From Pyropia yezoensis (taxonomy: Eukaryota; Rhodophyta; Bangiophyceae; Bangiales; Bangiaceae): a DNA stretch of 64,000 bases. Numbering within the stretch: the first letter of the stretch is position 1; each line of letters opens with the position of its first letter. A program made the position numbers and the translations under genes. The DNA is taken from contig CM020619.1 in the NCBI GenBank assembly GCA_009829735.1, forward strand, positions 5,720,083-5,784,082, read 5' to 3'. Of the stretch, positions 52,344 to 63,200 are shown one piece after another. The notes below the pieces were generated by a model. It worked only from the letters and a program-made list of their open reading frames with translations. It had not been told where the DNA came from and did not search any database.

Positions 52344-54372
52344 TCACTTGAGCTGCGTGTTGGCCCCCCGCAGCGCGAGAAACTCATCCACCCGCCACTC
52401 GGGCATGGCGCGGGCGGCCGCAAAGCCGCCCACCCCCCAGTACCGCATCCGCGTGCGCGGGTCCGTGTACGCGGCGGGGAGGCCCGTAATGTCACAGTAC
52501 TTTTTGGGCGGCGCTGTCGACGGCGGCGCCGCAATGTTGGTGTAGGTGGCCGCGCTGACGGGGAGGCGCCCATAGTTTTGGGATGCCAGCAGCGCTTTAA
52601 GCGCCTTGAACGCCCGCCGCCGGCCGCGCCGGTGCTTGGTCACCGCCGTCGTGCTGATCTCGGTCAGCCGCCGCACCCGCTTGGAGGCGAGGAGGCTGGT
52701 GTGCTCCCCAATGGGGGGGATGACGATCGTCGGCGGGGGGGACGGGGGGGGGGAAGCCGCCCGTTTGGTAGAGGCAGGCGGGGGGGGGGGGGGAGAGATA
52801 GGGGGAGGGGGGGGGGGGGGGGGAGGGGGCGGAGGGGGCGGCGGTGGGGGCGGTGGGGGAGGAGGTGGCGCGACCGAAGCGGGCGCCGGGGTAACTGCCG
52901 ACGCCGTCGCCACCGCGGCCGGCGCACTCGCGGCCACTGCCGCTGCCGTCCCGCCCGTGGACCCGCCTCTGGCCGCCGCCCCCGCGCGTGACGTCCGCGG
53001 CGTGCGGCCGCCCGGCGACGACAACGGCGGCGGCGGTGGCACCGACGACGGAGGCGGCGGTGGCGGCGGCGGGGGTGGGGGAGGGGGCGGCGGCGGGGGA
53101 GGCGGCGGGGGCAGACCCCCCCGCATGGACGGCCCACCACGGGAGGAGGACGGCGGCGCCCGCCCGTCGCGTCCGTCGCGGCCGTCGCGCGTGTCGCGGC
53201 CGTCGCGGCCGTCGCGCGCGTCACGGCCGTCGCGGCCGTCGCGGCCGTCGCGGACGCCGTCGCGGCCGCCGTCACGACCGCCGTCGCGGCCGCCGTCGCG
53301 ACCGCCATCGCGGCCATTGTCGCGGCCGCCGTCGCGGGAGCGGTCGCGCACGTCACGTACGTCACATCCACCATCGCGGGAGCGGTCCCGCCCGTCCCGC
53401 ACGTCCCGCACGTCCCGCCCGCCGCGGTCGCGGTCCCGCCCGTCCCGCACCCGCCCGTCCCGGTCGCGCCCGTCCCGGTCGCGCCCATCCCGGTCCCGCC
53501 CTTCCCGGTCCCGCCCGTCGCGGTCCCGCCCGTCGCGGTCCCGCCCGTCGCGGTCCCGCCCATCCCGGTCCCGCCCGTCCCGGTCCCGCCCGTCCCGGTC
53601 CCGCCCGTGGTCCCGCCCGTCCCGCCCATCCCGCCCATCCCGCCCATCTCGCCCGTCGCGGTCGCGGCCGTCCCGGTCGCGGCCGTCCCGGTCGCGGTCC
53701 CGCCCGTCCCGCCCGTCCCGTCCATCACGGGGGTGCCCCCCCTCCCGGCCGCCCCGCCCCTCCCGCGGGTGCACCCCGTGGCCGCCACCATCCCGCGGGT
53801 GCAGCAGCCCGTCCCGCCCGTCCCGCCCGTCCCGCCCCCCATCCCGCCCACGGCTGTCACGGCCGTCCCGGTCGCGGCCGCCCCCACCCCGCCCGTCCCG
53901 GCCGCCGCCCCGCCCGCCGTCACGGCCACCGCGGTCGCTGCGGTCGCTGCGGTCACGGCCATAGCCCCCCCCCCCCCCCCCCCCCACCCCCGCCGCTGCC
54001 GCTGCCGCTGCCGTGCCCCCGGTCACGCCCGTCCCGGTCGCGGCCGTCGCGACCGCCGTCACGGGAGAGGAGCGGCGGGAAGAGGTCCCGGTCGCGCCCG
54101 TCCCCCCGCCCCCCACCCCCATCGCGATCGCGGTCGCGGGGCTCCCGCATGCCGTCGCGGCTGTCGCGCGCGCGCGTATCGCGGCCGTCCCGGTGGTCCC
54201 CGCGGCCGCCACCGCCGCCGTCGCCGCGGCCGTCACGCCCGCCGTCGCCCCGCGAGTCCCCGCCGCCGCCACCGCGGCCGTCGCGGCTGTCTCGGTCCCG
54301 GCTGCTGCCTGACAGCACCGACCCGTCACCCCGCCGGCCGTGCTTGCCGGGGATGTCGCCGGGCGGCGCCAT
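52344..54372 (-). CDS. INO80 complex subunit C (Ies6) homologue with Arg-Asp repeat extension
   Basis: The C-terminal ~110 residues match INO80C/Ies6: a basic helix (KHRRGRRRAFKALKALLASQ), then the YL1-C domain (APPKKYCDITGLPAAYTDP, MRYWGVGGF), ending in FLALRGANTQLK. In yeast and animals this subunit binds Arp5 and nucleosomal DNA in the INO80 remodeller. The start chosen is ATG 54372-54370 (MAPPGDIPGKHG). The N-terminal frame runs into a 21-base C run (53965-53985), where a one-base change of frame is needed to join the rest, probably a homopolymer length error. Residues about 270-420 are RDG/RDRDG repeats. A Pro/Gly-rich linker follows. Ies6 proteins are normally about 170-190 residues. 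Confidence 0.8.
53160..53720 (-). repeat. Arg-Asp(-Gly) coding minisatellite
   Basis: Six- and nine-base units (CGGGAC, GACGGG, CGCGACGGC on the coding strand) repeated over ~560 bases, encoding RDRDGRDRDG. The other strand reads as a false Arg/Ser-Pro repeat. Confidence 0.8.
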
Positions 54373-56309
54373 GGCGCCACCCGCACTAAAAGGGACGGTC
54401 AACCGTTGGGGGGTGGGGGGGGGAATGGAAGTGGGAGGAGGGGAGCACTCAAAGTCTGGTAAAGCTCCCCGGGGGTGGTGGAAGAGGACAGCGCCGCGTC
54501 TGATGTTACAGCTGCAGCTGCGGGGGGTAGCGGCGGTGGTGCAGCACATGCACGCGCAACGGCTGGTGTGCGCCGAGGAGCGATCGACGTGCGCGAGGGA
54601 GCAAGTCGACACCAGTTGCAAATGTTCAACCAAAATGTTGAAAACAGCAGCAGTACTGTACCTAGGGGCTTTGGCTAAATTTGCGCAAACTCGCAACCTT
54701 GTCAGTGCCAGAGCTGTGGTGACCAGCGCAGTGGATCTTAATCCATGTACCTAGAATTTCGCGCATGCGAATGCGAGCACGTGCCAGAGCGTGTTTTGGG
54801 TCTCCGTCGACCTCGGTTCCCTCTGCGAACCCCTGCTTCAAGTTCGAGAACGATCACGCATGAGACGATAAAAAACACTTGCATTGCACACTCCCCCACA
54901 TTCTGCGCGCATTCTGCCACACATCCAGCAGAAAAAAACACCCTGAGTGCATATGCATGTTTTTTTTTTCGGCCCCTTGCCGGAAGCATGCACATTGATG
55001 ACCCGTGGGCCACCTGATTACATCGTTCCACAACCTCTTGCACCGGCCGTCGGCGCAAGGCATACACGTGTCTGCACAGTTCGTGCGGGAAGCGCTGCTT
55101 GACCTCGCCCGCGTCGCCGCGGGGTGTGCGCGGTCACCGCGTAGTCGACCTGGTGCACTTAGTCAGCGCCGTTGTGGCACAGTTTGCGGACAGTGCGCAG
55201 CGAAACGTGTCTGAAACGACACGCCCTTTGTGAAAGGATGCGCTGACGGTCACCAATTTGCATCGAGTGTTCGTTTGATTCTGCATTGTTGATGCGCGTT
55301 TGCAGAACATTGCTCCGCACTGATGTTTGGACTCTCACGGGACATGTGCATTTCGGATTGTTCCATGCGAGAATCCACTGCAAATACGTGTTGGTTTTGG
55401 GCTATCTCAGCCGGTACTGAACAACAAGCTTCACTTCTTACATGAGGACGTAGCCCTTCACGTCCTGGTCGTCGTAGGCAAGAAACGAAGAGGAAAAAAG
55501 AACCTCCCAGCTCGTGGTGGTGCTCGCGCACCTTTTATGCGCGGTTTTCGCCCTCCAGAGGCCACAGGGGCCACCATGCAAAAACGTGTTTCGTAGATGC
55601 GGGCCCGATGCGCGGAATTCTAGGTACATGGGTCAAGACCCACTGCGCAGGGCGGGCGCTGCCGCGAAAGCGCACCACGGACCGGGGCTGCGACGACCAG
55701 GGAGGCCCGGCGGGGAGGGCGGGGCCAAGGCGAGCCATACATTCATGGCGACCAGCGCCGCAATCAGTTCGGCGGCTGCCAGCCAAGTGGCCGTGGGCGC
55801 GGCAGCCCCGTCTGTGGGGGCATGCGACGCAGCCGCACCTAGCAGAGGTTGAACGTAGCGGAGGCCGGGTGTGCGCCCCCGAGCCCGGCAGCGCCCAAGG
55901 GGTCTGTAAAAGGGCGACGGTCAATGTAACGGTGCGGGTCGCGGCGGTGAAGCAGTGTCCACGCCGATGGCGACGGCAAGAGTGGGACCGACTAGTAGTG
56001 GCAGCGACGGTGAGCGGCGGCGCGTGTGCGCAGCCCTGCCCTCTTGGCGACGGTCCGAGTGGGAGCGACAGCGGCGGCGGAAGTCGACCACACGTGGCCC
56101 TCGGTCGCCGAGCCCTTGCTCGTTCTAACTGACTGCCTTTCCCGCCCCATCCCTCTTTTGTTTGTTTTCCTTTTGCGCTTGCGCTGATGCGAGCTCAAGG
56201 ACCACCCCTTTCCCGCTCACCCCCGCTGTCATCATCCTCCACCACCTCCCCCCCCCTCCTTCCCTCAAAGCCGCCACGAGGGACGGCGGCCGCATACGCC
56301 GCCGCGCCG
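54373..56309. other. Intergenic, contains a terminal-inverted-repeat element
   Basis: No gene supported. It holds the inverted-repeat element at 54726-55648. The remainder (55649-56309) is mixed sequence with a T-rich tract at 56155-56175. Confidence 0.5.
54726..55648. mobile_element. Non-autonomous DNA-transposon-like element with 41-bp terminal inverted repeats
   Basis: The left end 54726-54766 (GCGCAGTGGATCTTAATCC...) and the right end 55608-55648 are inverted copies over 41 bases with four mismatches, all transitions. The 923 bases between are less GC-rich than the surroundings and have no long frame. No clear target duplication was found (flanks ACCA and AGGG), so the superfamily is open and a plain long inverted repeat is possible. 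Confidence 0.6.
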
Positions 56310-56829
56310 TCACAGCGGCAAGCCACCGCCCCTCGACCCAACGGGGCTCGCTGAGGCGTCGGCGTGCGACACGGGCGCCACCCCCGCGCGCCAAAGGGCC
56401 AGCTTCAACGCAATCACATACGCATTGTGCTCGGCGAGAGTGGCGGCGGCCCTGCGGCTGTTGCCCAGCAGCCTCCACGCATTCATGCCCACCACAGTGC
56501 CTTTTTCCAGCGCCCGGCGGGCCAGCTCGTCGCCGTTGGTGGCCTCCTCACAGGGGTCACGCTGCCGGCCGCGCGGCACAAACGTGGCCGCGTCCCACAC
56601 CGCGTTCCGCTGCCGCGCGGCATCGTACGCTACCTCAGCAGCGGCCTTCTCGGTTTCCTTGCCGTTGGGAAGGCCAAGCACTTGAGAGAGGAGGGATGCC
56701 TTACGAGCTTTCTTGCTTGCGCGGTGCCTTTGACTCGCCATCCGCAATCGGTCCCGAGCGGCGGCGACGGCGGCGGCGGAGCCAGGCGTCCCCACCGCCG
56801 TTTCCGCCGCCGTTGCCGGCCCCACCGCC

Positions 56830-56860
<31 letters not shown>

Positions 56861-57569
56861 CCTCTGCCAACGTGACTCTTCCCTCTTGTAGCGCCGCCGC
56901 CGCCGCCTCTGCCAACGCCGCTGTCGCCGGCGGTGGCGCCGCCACCGCCACCGTCGCCGCCGCCACCGCCCCTTCGCCGCCGCCACCGCCCCTTCGCCGC
57001 CGCCCTCGCCGACGCCACTGCCGTCACCGCTGTCGTGGCCGCCAACGCCCCCCACCAGCCCCCAATCGACCCCGTAGCAGGCGTGCAATGCGCGCTAATA
57101 ACCTCTGGGCTCTACAAAGCCGCCGCCGTCGCCAAAGTGGGGCGGAGCGCTGTACATGGCTGGCACGGGTGAAACCAGCGCGCCTTGCGCCGGGATGACA
57201 GCAGCAGCGGCAGCGGCGAGCTCCTTGGCACTCCAATCCGCAGGGGCCGCTGGGGACGCAGCCGCTGCTGCCGCCACCACCGGCACCGAAGGTGCCGCTA
57301 CCACCGGCGCCGTCGGTGCCGCCGCAGCCGTCGCCACCATTGGCAGCCGGGGGGGGGGGGCGCCCAAGTACGGCAGTACCCCACAGTCAAGGGTGTCCTT
57401 GTCGGCAGAGGAGGTCTGCTCACCCATGTTGAGCGCCAGCTCATCAAAGGCAGGCGCGCTGTACATGGCTGGCACGTGTGGTAGCAGCGCGCCTTGCGCC
57501 GGGATGACAGCAGCAGCGGGAGCGGCGAGCTCCTCATCACTCCATGCCGCAGGGGCCGCTGAGGACGCC
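56310..57569 (-). pseudogene. Unknown host gene interrupted by element A
   Basis: Two minus-strand frames probably belong to one gene. The upstream part (57569-57095) has a duplicated unit: WSDEELAAPAAAVIPAQG...VPAMYSAP and WSAKELAAAAAAVIPAQG...VPAMYSAP, with TSSADKDTLDCGVLPYLG between. The downstream part (about 57000-56310) has an Ala-rich start, a basic stretch (RMASQRHRASKKARKASLL) and a helical C-terminus (RRALEKGTVVGMNAWRLLGNS). An intron or frame break near 57095-57000 is needed to join them. The A LTR at 57570 cuts the upstream end, so the start is missing. No family recognised. Confidence 0.5.
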
Positions 57570-57917
57570 TGTAGCAATATGGTCGGCCGTATTGTGACCC
57601 TAATATTAGCGGGGCTACTTCTAATCCTTGGCTTTCAATTTGAGAGTCCGTACTGGTCACGGTATCTATAAGTTACGTAAGACCAGAGGGACTTGCATCT
57701 TGGGGTGGAGGGTAGTTAGTAGTGTCTCCGAGGGTTTATAACGAGGGGGCCGGCGGCGAATCCACCGCCGGCCAAGGCAGAACAACAAACCCCTCCCATT
57801 TGGGCTCCCATCTTGGTCCCGTGGCTTGCGCTCCAAGGACAGCAACCTTGGCCTCCCGGTGACGTTGGTGCCGATCCCCCGTGGTGAGTGTTCCCTGAGA
57901 GTGGACGTGTAGCGGAT
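57570..57917 (+). repeat. A-element 5' LTR
   Basis: Begins TGTAGCAATATGG within the host gene; same length as 3921-4268. A TTTATAA box lies at about 57735-57741. The 3' limit is near 57915 and not certain. Confidence 0.8.
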
Positions 57918-57931
57918 GGCCCTGGCACACG
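57916..57931 (+). other. Possible primer-binding site of element A
   Basis: TGGCCCTGGCACACGG directly follows the presumed LTR end and starts with TGG, as needed to pair with a tRNA CCA end. It differs from the B/C site. The tRNA is not identified. Confidence 0.35.
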
Positions 57932-58087
57932 GATAGGGATCCAGTCCTTTTCTTGTACTCGTGGTGCTGCGATCTGTTGATTGTTTTGAGTAGTTGCGTT
58001 TGACTGCGATCTACGGTTACTCTCCCCCAACTACCCCCTCGCTCTCTTATTCGTGGTGACTGTTACGTCGGTTGACTGATTGTGACT

Positions 58088-60265
58088 ATGTCTACCCAAG
58101 AGACGGGAAACGTTCAAGGTGACGGATCGGCATCGACGCCGACCCCGGAGCTGAACCCGGGAACCGGGATCGGTAACCCGATCGACAACATTGAGACGCC
58201 GATGCTCTCCGGTGCCGGATCGACGTTTGGTACGGCACGGACGGCCGGGGGCGGCGGACCGCCGCAACTGTCCTCTGCCGACCTCACGCCGCCGCCACCT
58301 TCACCAGGAGACTCCCTGATGGCATCATTGGCTCGCATCGAAGCCCGGTTCACCGGGCTCGACGCCCGTCAAGAGCGTACGGAGGACGCAATGGCGGTGC
58401 TGATGTCAGCACGCCATACGACGGTACCCCGTCGGGTCCCCCCCACACCGGTACGGTTCGAACCGGCCGGACTACTTTCGGAGGCCACCAGGGTCAACCC
58501 CGGTGTTGCTACTCCTGGACAACCCCCGGACACGGCGGGTTATGGATCCGACTCGTCGGGTGAGTTGGAACGTAGCCATACGGAGCGCTACGCTCGGAGC
58601 ACCCAGAGCGGGCTCCGCGGACATGGTCCGGCGGACACTTACGCCGGAACAGAGTCGGCGATGGGGGGAGACGGTACCGTCTCCCATTACCCCCTCGACG
58701 ACGGAAGCCAGGCAACTCGGGTACCCGAGGCGCCGACGCCGGAAGTTCCAGCGTCACTGATGCAAGCGATGACAGCGCAGGTTACTGCTAGCTTACTGAA
58801 GCGGTTGGAGTCCGATGAGTTCACTCATCAACTGGCGAAGCGACTGGATATCCAGGACGCGGACACGGAGATTGTCAACGAAGTCTTCAGGTCGGTACTA
58901 ACTCCCGAACGTTATCGTTTGGAGGACCGATCCACTGCCGTATCGGAATCGATGCGTACGACCTCGCACCGAGCGATTCGCTCTATGCAGACCCTTATGA
59001 AGGGAGTCCCTATGTTCGGGGGCCCCAACGGACGCCCGTTGGCAGTCATCGGCTTCTTGACTAGCTTTAAGGCAGCCGCAGACAAGGCACTCGTCAACGA
59101 GGGGCTGGCGCTGGAGATCCTCCCGTTCTTTGTTGACGAGCGGGTTCGAGGCATCCTCCGCCAGGCATCCCCGATGCCGGGAATGAGGGTTGCAGCCACC
59201 CCCATGGATTACCGTGGTATATTGAAGGAGTTGCTTAGCAGCTACCTCAGTGAGGACAAGTGCGAAGACCACTATCGGGCCCTTCGCACTGCCACCGCCC
59301 AGTCCTGGGAGGATGAGGAGATGTTTGGACGCCGGATCCAAGAGCTCGACTACGAGCTGGGGAAGCTCCTCGGTGAAGGGGAACTACGGGCCATCCTGTT
59401 CGCAGGAGTACCCAACTACGTGCGGATATCCGCACGGGGAGCCAATACGGCCCGGACGAGCTTTAGTCGACTGATGCATATGTGCAAGTCCCTAGGGGAC
59501 GCCTACCGGGTGCTACACCCGGAATGCGCCTTGGCCCCGAAGCCCAAGGGTGAGGGAGGCAAGCCCAGTCTTACCCCGGTACCGAGGCAAGAGAAGGTGG
59601 AACGTAAGGCCGCACCAGTACTGGTGGCGACCGAACATCCCCCTACCGGTGAGGATGAACCTCTAGTCGACCAACAGGGCCACCTGTTGCTACCGGCGAC
59701 GCCGGTGATTGATGAGTATGGTACGGTAGCGTACATCGCCCCGGCTGGGACCCAGTTCCAGGTCAACGAGGGAGCGGGTCGGCGCGTCCCGTATGTGCGG
59801 ACTACGGGGTATGCCCCGGTTACGGGTAACCCCAACCAGCCCCTGCCGACATGGGCAGTACGTACGGAGGCACCTCCGCACATCGCTGGTAGAGCCAACC
59901 GGTTGGGGGAGTCCATGTTCCGGCTGGCACCGGGACCCAAGGCCTACCAAGGGGCGGGCACTCGGGCGCCCGAGGCAGGCAACCGGACCTATGGAGCCAA
60001 CCCGACGCGGACGCCCGGGACGGCCGGCACGTCCGGATGTATGTTGTGCGGAGACCCCCAACACTGGGAGTCCGCATGCCCGCTCATCCCGGAGGAGTCT
60101 CGACGGGCAGCGGCGCAACGCAAGGCATCCATGGGTGGGTATCCCGCCCGAGGCCCGGCACCGGGTAGGCAGCAAGCTCCAGGAGGAGTACTGGCAGTCG
60201 AGGAGGCACCCCCTCCCTCGGATGCCCCGGAGGACAGTACCCGGCCGAGCACGGGAAACGAGTAA
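58088..60265 (+). CDS. A-element Gag with CCHC zinc knuckle
   Basis: 725 residues from ATG 58088 to TAA 60263-60265. The N-terminal ~220 residues are Pro/Gly/Thr-rich. A capsid-type helical domain spans about 220-480 (LMQAMTAQVTASLLKRLES, IGFLTSFKAAADKALVNEG, WEDEEMFGRRIQELDYELG). A zinc knuckle lies near residue 650 (CMLCGDPQHWESAC), then a Pro-rich tail. It is much larger than the D Gag because of the disordered N-terminus. The gene overlaps pol by about 97 bases in the -1 frame. Confidence 0.88.
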   Translation: MSTQETGNVQGDGSASTPTPELNPGTGIGNPIDNIETPMLSGAGSTFGTARTAGGGGPPQLSSADLTPPPPSPGDSLMASLARIEARFTGLDARQERTEDAMAVLMSARHTTVPRRVPPTPVRFEPAGLLSEATRVNPGVATPGQPPDTAGYGSDSSGELERSHTERYARSTQSGLRGHGPADTYAGTESAMGGDGTVSHYPLDDGSQATRVPEAPTPEVPASLMQAMTAQVTASLLKRLESDEFTHQLAKRLDIQDADTEIVNEVFRSVLTPERYRLEDRSTAVSESMRTTSHRAIRSMQTLMKGVPMFGGPNGRPLAVIGFLTSFKAAADKALVNEGLALEILPFFVDERVRGILRQASPMPGMRVAATPMDYRGILKELLSSYLSEDKCEDHYRALRTATAQSWEDEEMFGRRIQELDYELGKLLGEGELRAILFAGVPNYVRISARGANTARTSFSRLMHMCKSLGDAYRVLHPECALAPKPKGEGGKPSLTPVPRQEKVERKAAPVLVATEHPPTGEDEPLVDQQGHLLLPATPVIDEYGTVAYIAPAGTQFQVNEGAGRRVPYVRTTGYAPVTGNPNQPLPTWAVRTEAPPHIAGRANRLGESMFRLAPGPKAYQGAGTRAPEAGNRTYGANPTRTPGTAGTSGCMLCGDPQHWESACPLIPEESRRAAAQRKASMGGYPARGPAPGRQQAPGGVLAVEEAPPPSDAPEDSTRPSTGNE
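60253..60265 (+). promoter_or_regulatory. -1 frameshift heptamer with gag stop, element A
   Basis: GGGAAAC at 60253-60259, phased G GGA AAC in the gag frame, is followed by GAG TAA. The pol frame is the -1 frame and is open through this point. The same heptamer drives the shift in mammalian PEG10. GGGT/ACCC complementary segments 20-60 bases downstream (for example CGGGGT near 60279 and ACCCCG near 60311) could form the stimulatory stem. Confidence 0.7.
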
Positions 60266-63200
60266 GAGGAAGGACGACACGGGGTCGCTGGGGTAACCCT
60301 AGCAAGCCACCCCGGACTGCCGCGGGGAAAGCCCCACGGAGAGCGCGGTTGAGCCGACGCCGCATCAACCCCCGGGTACACCTTCCGGCCCCGACGACAC
60401 GGCGTCAGGGGATTGATGACCAAACTCCAAGGTTGGGAGGAGAGGACGGGAAGCCCCGTCACATGGAACCAGACAAGGGCCCTGTTCAGGATGCCCGAGC
60501 TACACCGGATATCGGTGTAGGCCACGTACTGTTCACCTTGGAGAACTTCAAGGTATCAGCCACACTGGGGGCTGACCCCCAGTCGACCCGGTCGTATTAC
60601 CCCGTACTGGATACAGGGGCTGGACCTAACTTGATCCGGAAGGATACCCTCCCGGACAAGTGGCTCCCGCGAGTCAGAGTTGCTCGGGGACCCACGATCA
60701 AGGATGCGAATGGTCGTCTCATTCGTACGACCGCAGCGATGTCGCTGCAGGTCACCATCGGGGAGCTTACTACGGAAGTTGACTTCCTGGTATGTGAGAC
60801 GCTATCTGTGCCCTGCATACTGGGGTGCACCTTCATCAACGGGCACGTTGATGCAATCCGGCCGGGCCGGAGGACCATCGAGCTGCAAGAGGCCGGCGGG
60901 ACGAAGAGAGGACAGACAGCGATCGTCAGGGACCTAACGCTACAAGGGAGCCACGTTAACGTGGCTGAGGTATACGCAAGCGTAGAACCGAGGACACTCC
61001 GGCTGGCCAAGCGGACTCGCTTTGAGCCGCTGTCGGAGACCGTCCTCCCCGTTAACTGTGACCTCGCAGGCATCTGCAGAGTCCAGTTCAACCTACGAAC
61101 CTACAAGCACCATGGGTTGACCATGGTCAATGGTATCACAGACCTCCCAGCAGGGGGGTCATCACTGCTGGTGATGGCGAACTATCGCCGTAAGGCAGTC
61201 ACCCTCCCGAAGGGAACTATCCTCGGGATTGCCGAACTCTACGAAGGAGATATCCTTACCCCTGGTAAGGAAGGTCAAGTGGAACCACTTGAAGTACTGG
61301 CGGTCGCCGAGACCACCGAGCGACAGCAACCCGATGACGGGAAGCCTAACCCATCGGCGGCTCCGGCGGACATGCCGCCAAAGGACCAAGAAGCCTTGAA
61401 GGCACTGGCCGAGGCTGACCTCAACCACCTTCCCCCTTCGGTAGCTGAAGGGGTACGACGGATGCTAAGAAAGCACGACGTCATGTGGACCGGCGGGTCG
61501 CTGGGTACCATTGGGGCAACCCAACACCGTATAGACCTGGTACCAGGTGCTCGACCAGCGCGGTCGCAACCGCATCGTGCGGGACCTATGCAACGAGAGA
61601 TCGTTGATGGGGAAGTGAAGAGGATGAGTGAAGCTAAGGTGATCCGACCTTCGACGTCGGAGTGGGGTGCCCCAGTCGTTATCGTACCGAAGAAGGATCA
61701 AACCCCTCGGTTTTGCATCGATTATCAACGCCTCAACTTGGTTACCAAGAAACACTCATACCCTTTACCAAGGATGGACGAGTGTATCGACTCGCTGGGG
61801 GAAGCCACAGTGTTTACCACTATCGACTGCAATGCCGGGTACTGGCAGATCCCAGTGGCGGAAGAGGATATCCCCAAGACGGCGTTCGTCTGTCACAGTG
61901 GCGTGTACGAGTTCCTAAGGATGCCCTTCGGATTGTCCAACGCCCCCGCCACATTCCAACGGGCCATGGACATCATACTGTCGGGAGTCAAGTGGCGTAA
62001 CTGCCTGGTGTACTTGGACGACGTCATCGTCTTCTCGCGTAACATGGATGACCATGTGCAACACGTAGACGAGGTACTCACCCTCTTGCGGAACGCCGGG
62101 GTAACCCTGCGCCTCAAGAAGTGCGCCTTCTTCCAGCAGACAGTCGAGTATCTGGGTCACCAGATCACACCAGGTAAACTGGGAGTGCTCGAAGCTAATA
62201 CCCGGGCACTCCGGGATGCGCAATACCCAACCACCCAGACACAGCTGAAAAGCTTCCTGGGGATGTGCAACGTATACCGACGGTTCGTCAAGGACTTCGC
62301 TCGTATAGCTGAACCGTTAACGGTTCTGACGAGCAGTGCCTTGCCAAAGGTACTCCAACCTCCCTCGCCCAGCGAGGGAGAGGCATTCAAGCTGCTCAAG
62401 CAAGCTCTGCTAGTCCCACCCGTGCTTGCGTTGCCGCATAGACGCGGGACCTTCGTCATCGACGTCGACGCCTGCGACACCCAAGTGGGATGCACCCTGC
62501 TACAGGGAGAGACCATCATCGGTACCGATAATGCTATCCCGGACCTACATCCGGTAGGGTACTTCAGCCGGACACTCAACCCGGCTGAGCGTAACTATAG
62601 TGCCACCGAGCGCGAGTGCCTCGGAGTCATATGGGCAGTGCAACTGCTCCGGCCATACCTGGAAGGTTCCAGGTTCATCGTAAGGTCCGACCACGAACCT
62701 TTACGATGGCTTCTCAACCTTGGTGACAAGGATTCCGACAGCCACGGTCGGCTAGCCCGGTGGAGGCTGAAGATGGCCGAGCACGACTACCGGACCATAT
62801 ATAAGGCCGGCTCCACCCATCATCTGGGGGACGCGCTGTCGCGACTCGATACCCCAAGCGGGGATACCCGACAGGTGGACGAAGACATCCCGGTGGTACC
62901 GGTGTGCATGGTGGGTAATGCTACCCAAGGTATGGTTGACCATACCATGGCACACCTTGCGTGCCCGTTGACCCTCGCGGACTTCCGCGAGGCACAGGCC
63001 AATGACGATGACTGTAAACGCCATCGTGCTAACCTCCTGGCCGGCACGGCCGGCATCTTCTCCGAGAACGAGGACGGACTCATATATCGGCGGGCACCCG
63101 CCGATGGACGGCATCAGGTCGTGGTTCCCGTGTCCTTACGGCAGGCCGTCATGGAACGAGAACACGAGAACCCCACAGCCGGACACCCGGGGGGTTCGCG

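Noticed and set aside
52606..53964. Plus-strand 452-codon frame looking like an Arg/Ser splicing protein (RPSRSRPSRS repeats)
   Set aside because: It is the exact complement of the Arg-Asp repeat in the INO80C-like gene, whose C-terminal domain is clearly real; no RNA-binding domain is present.
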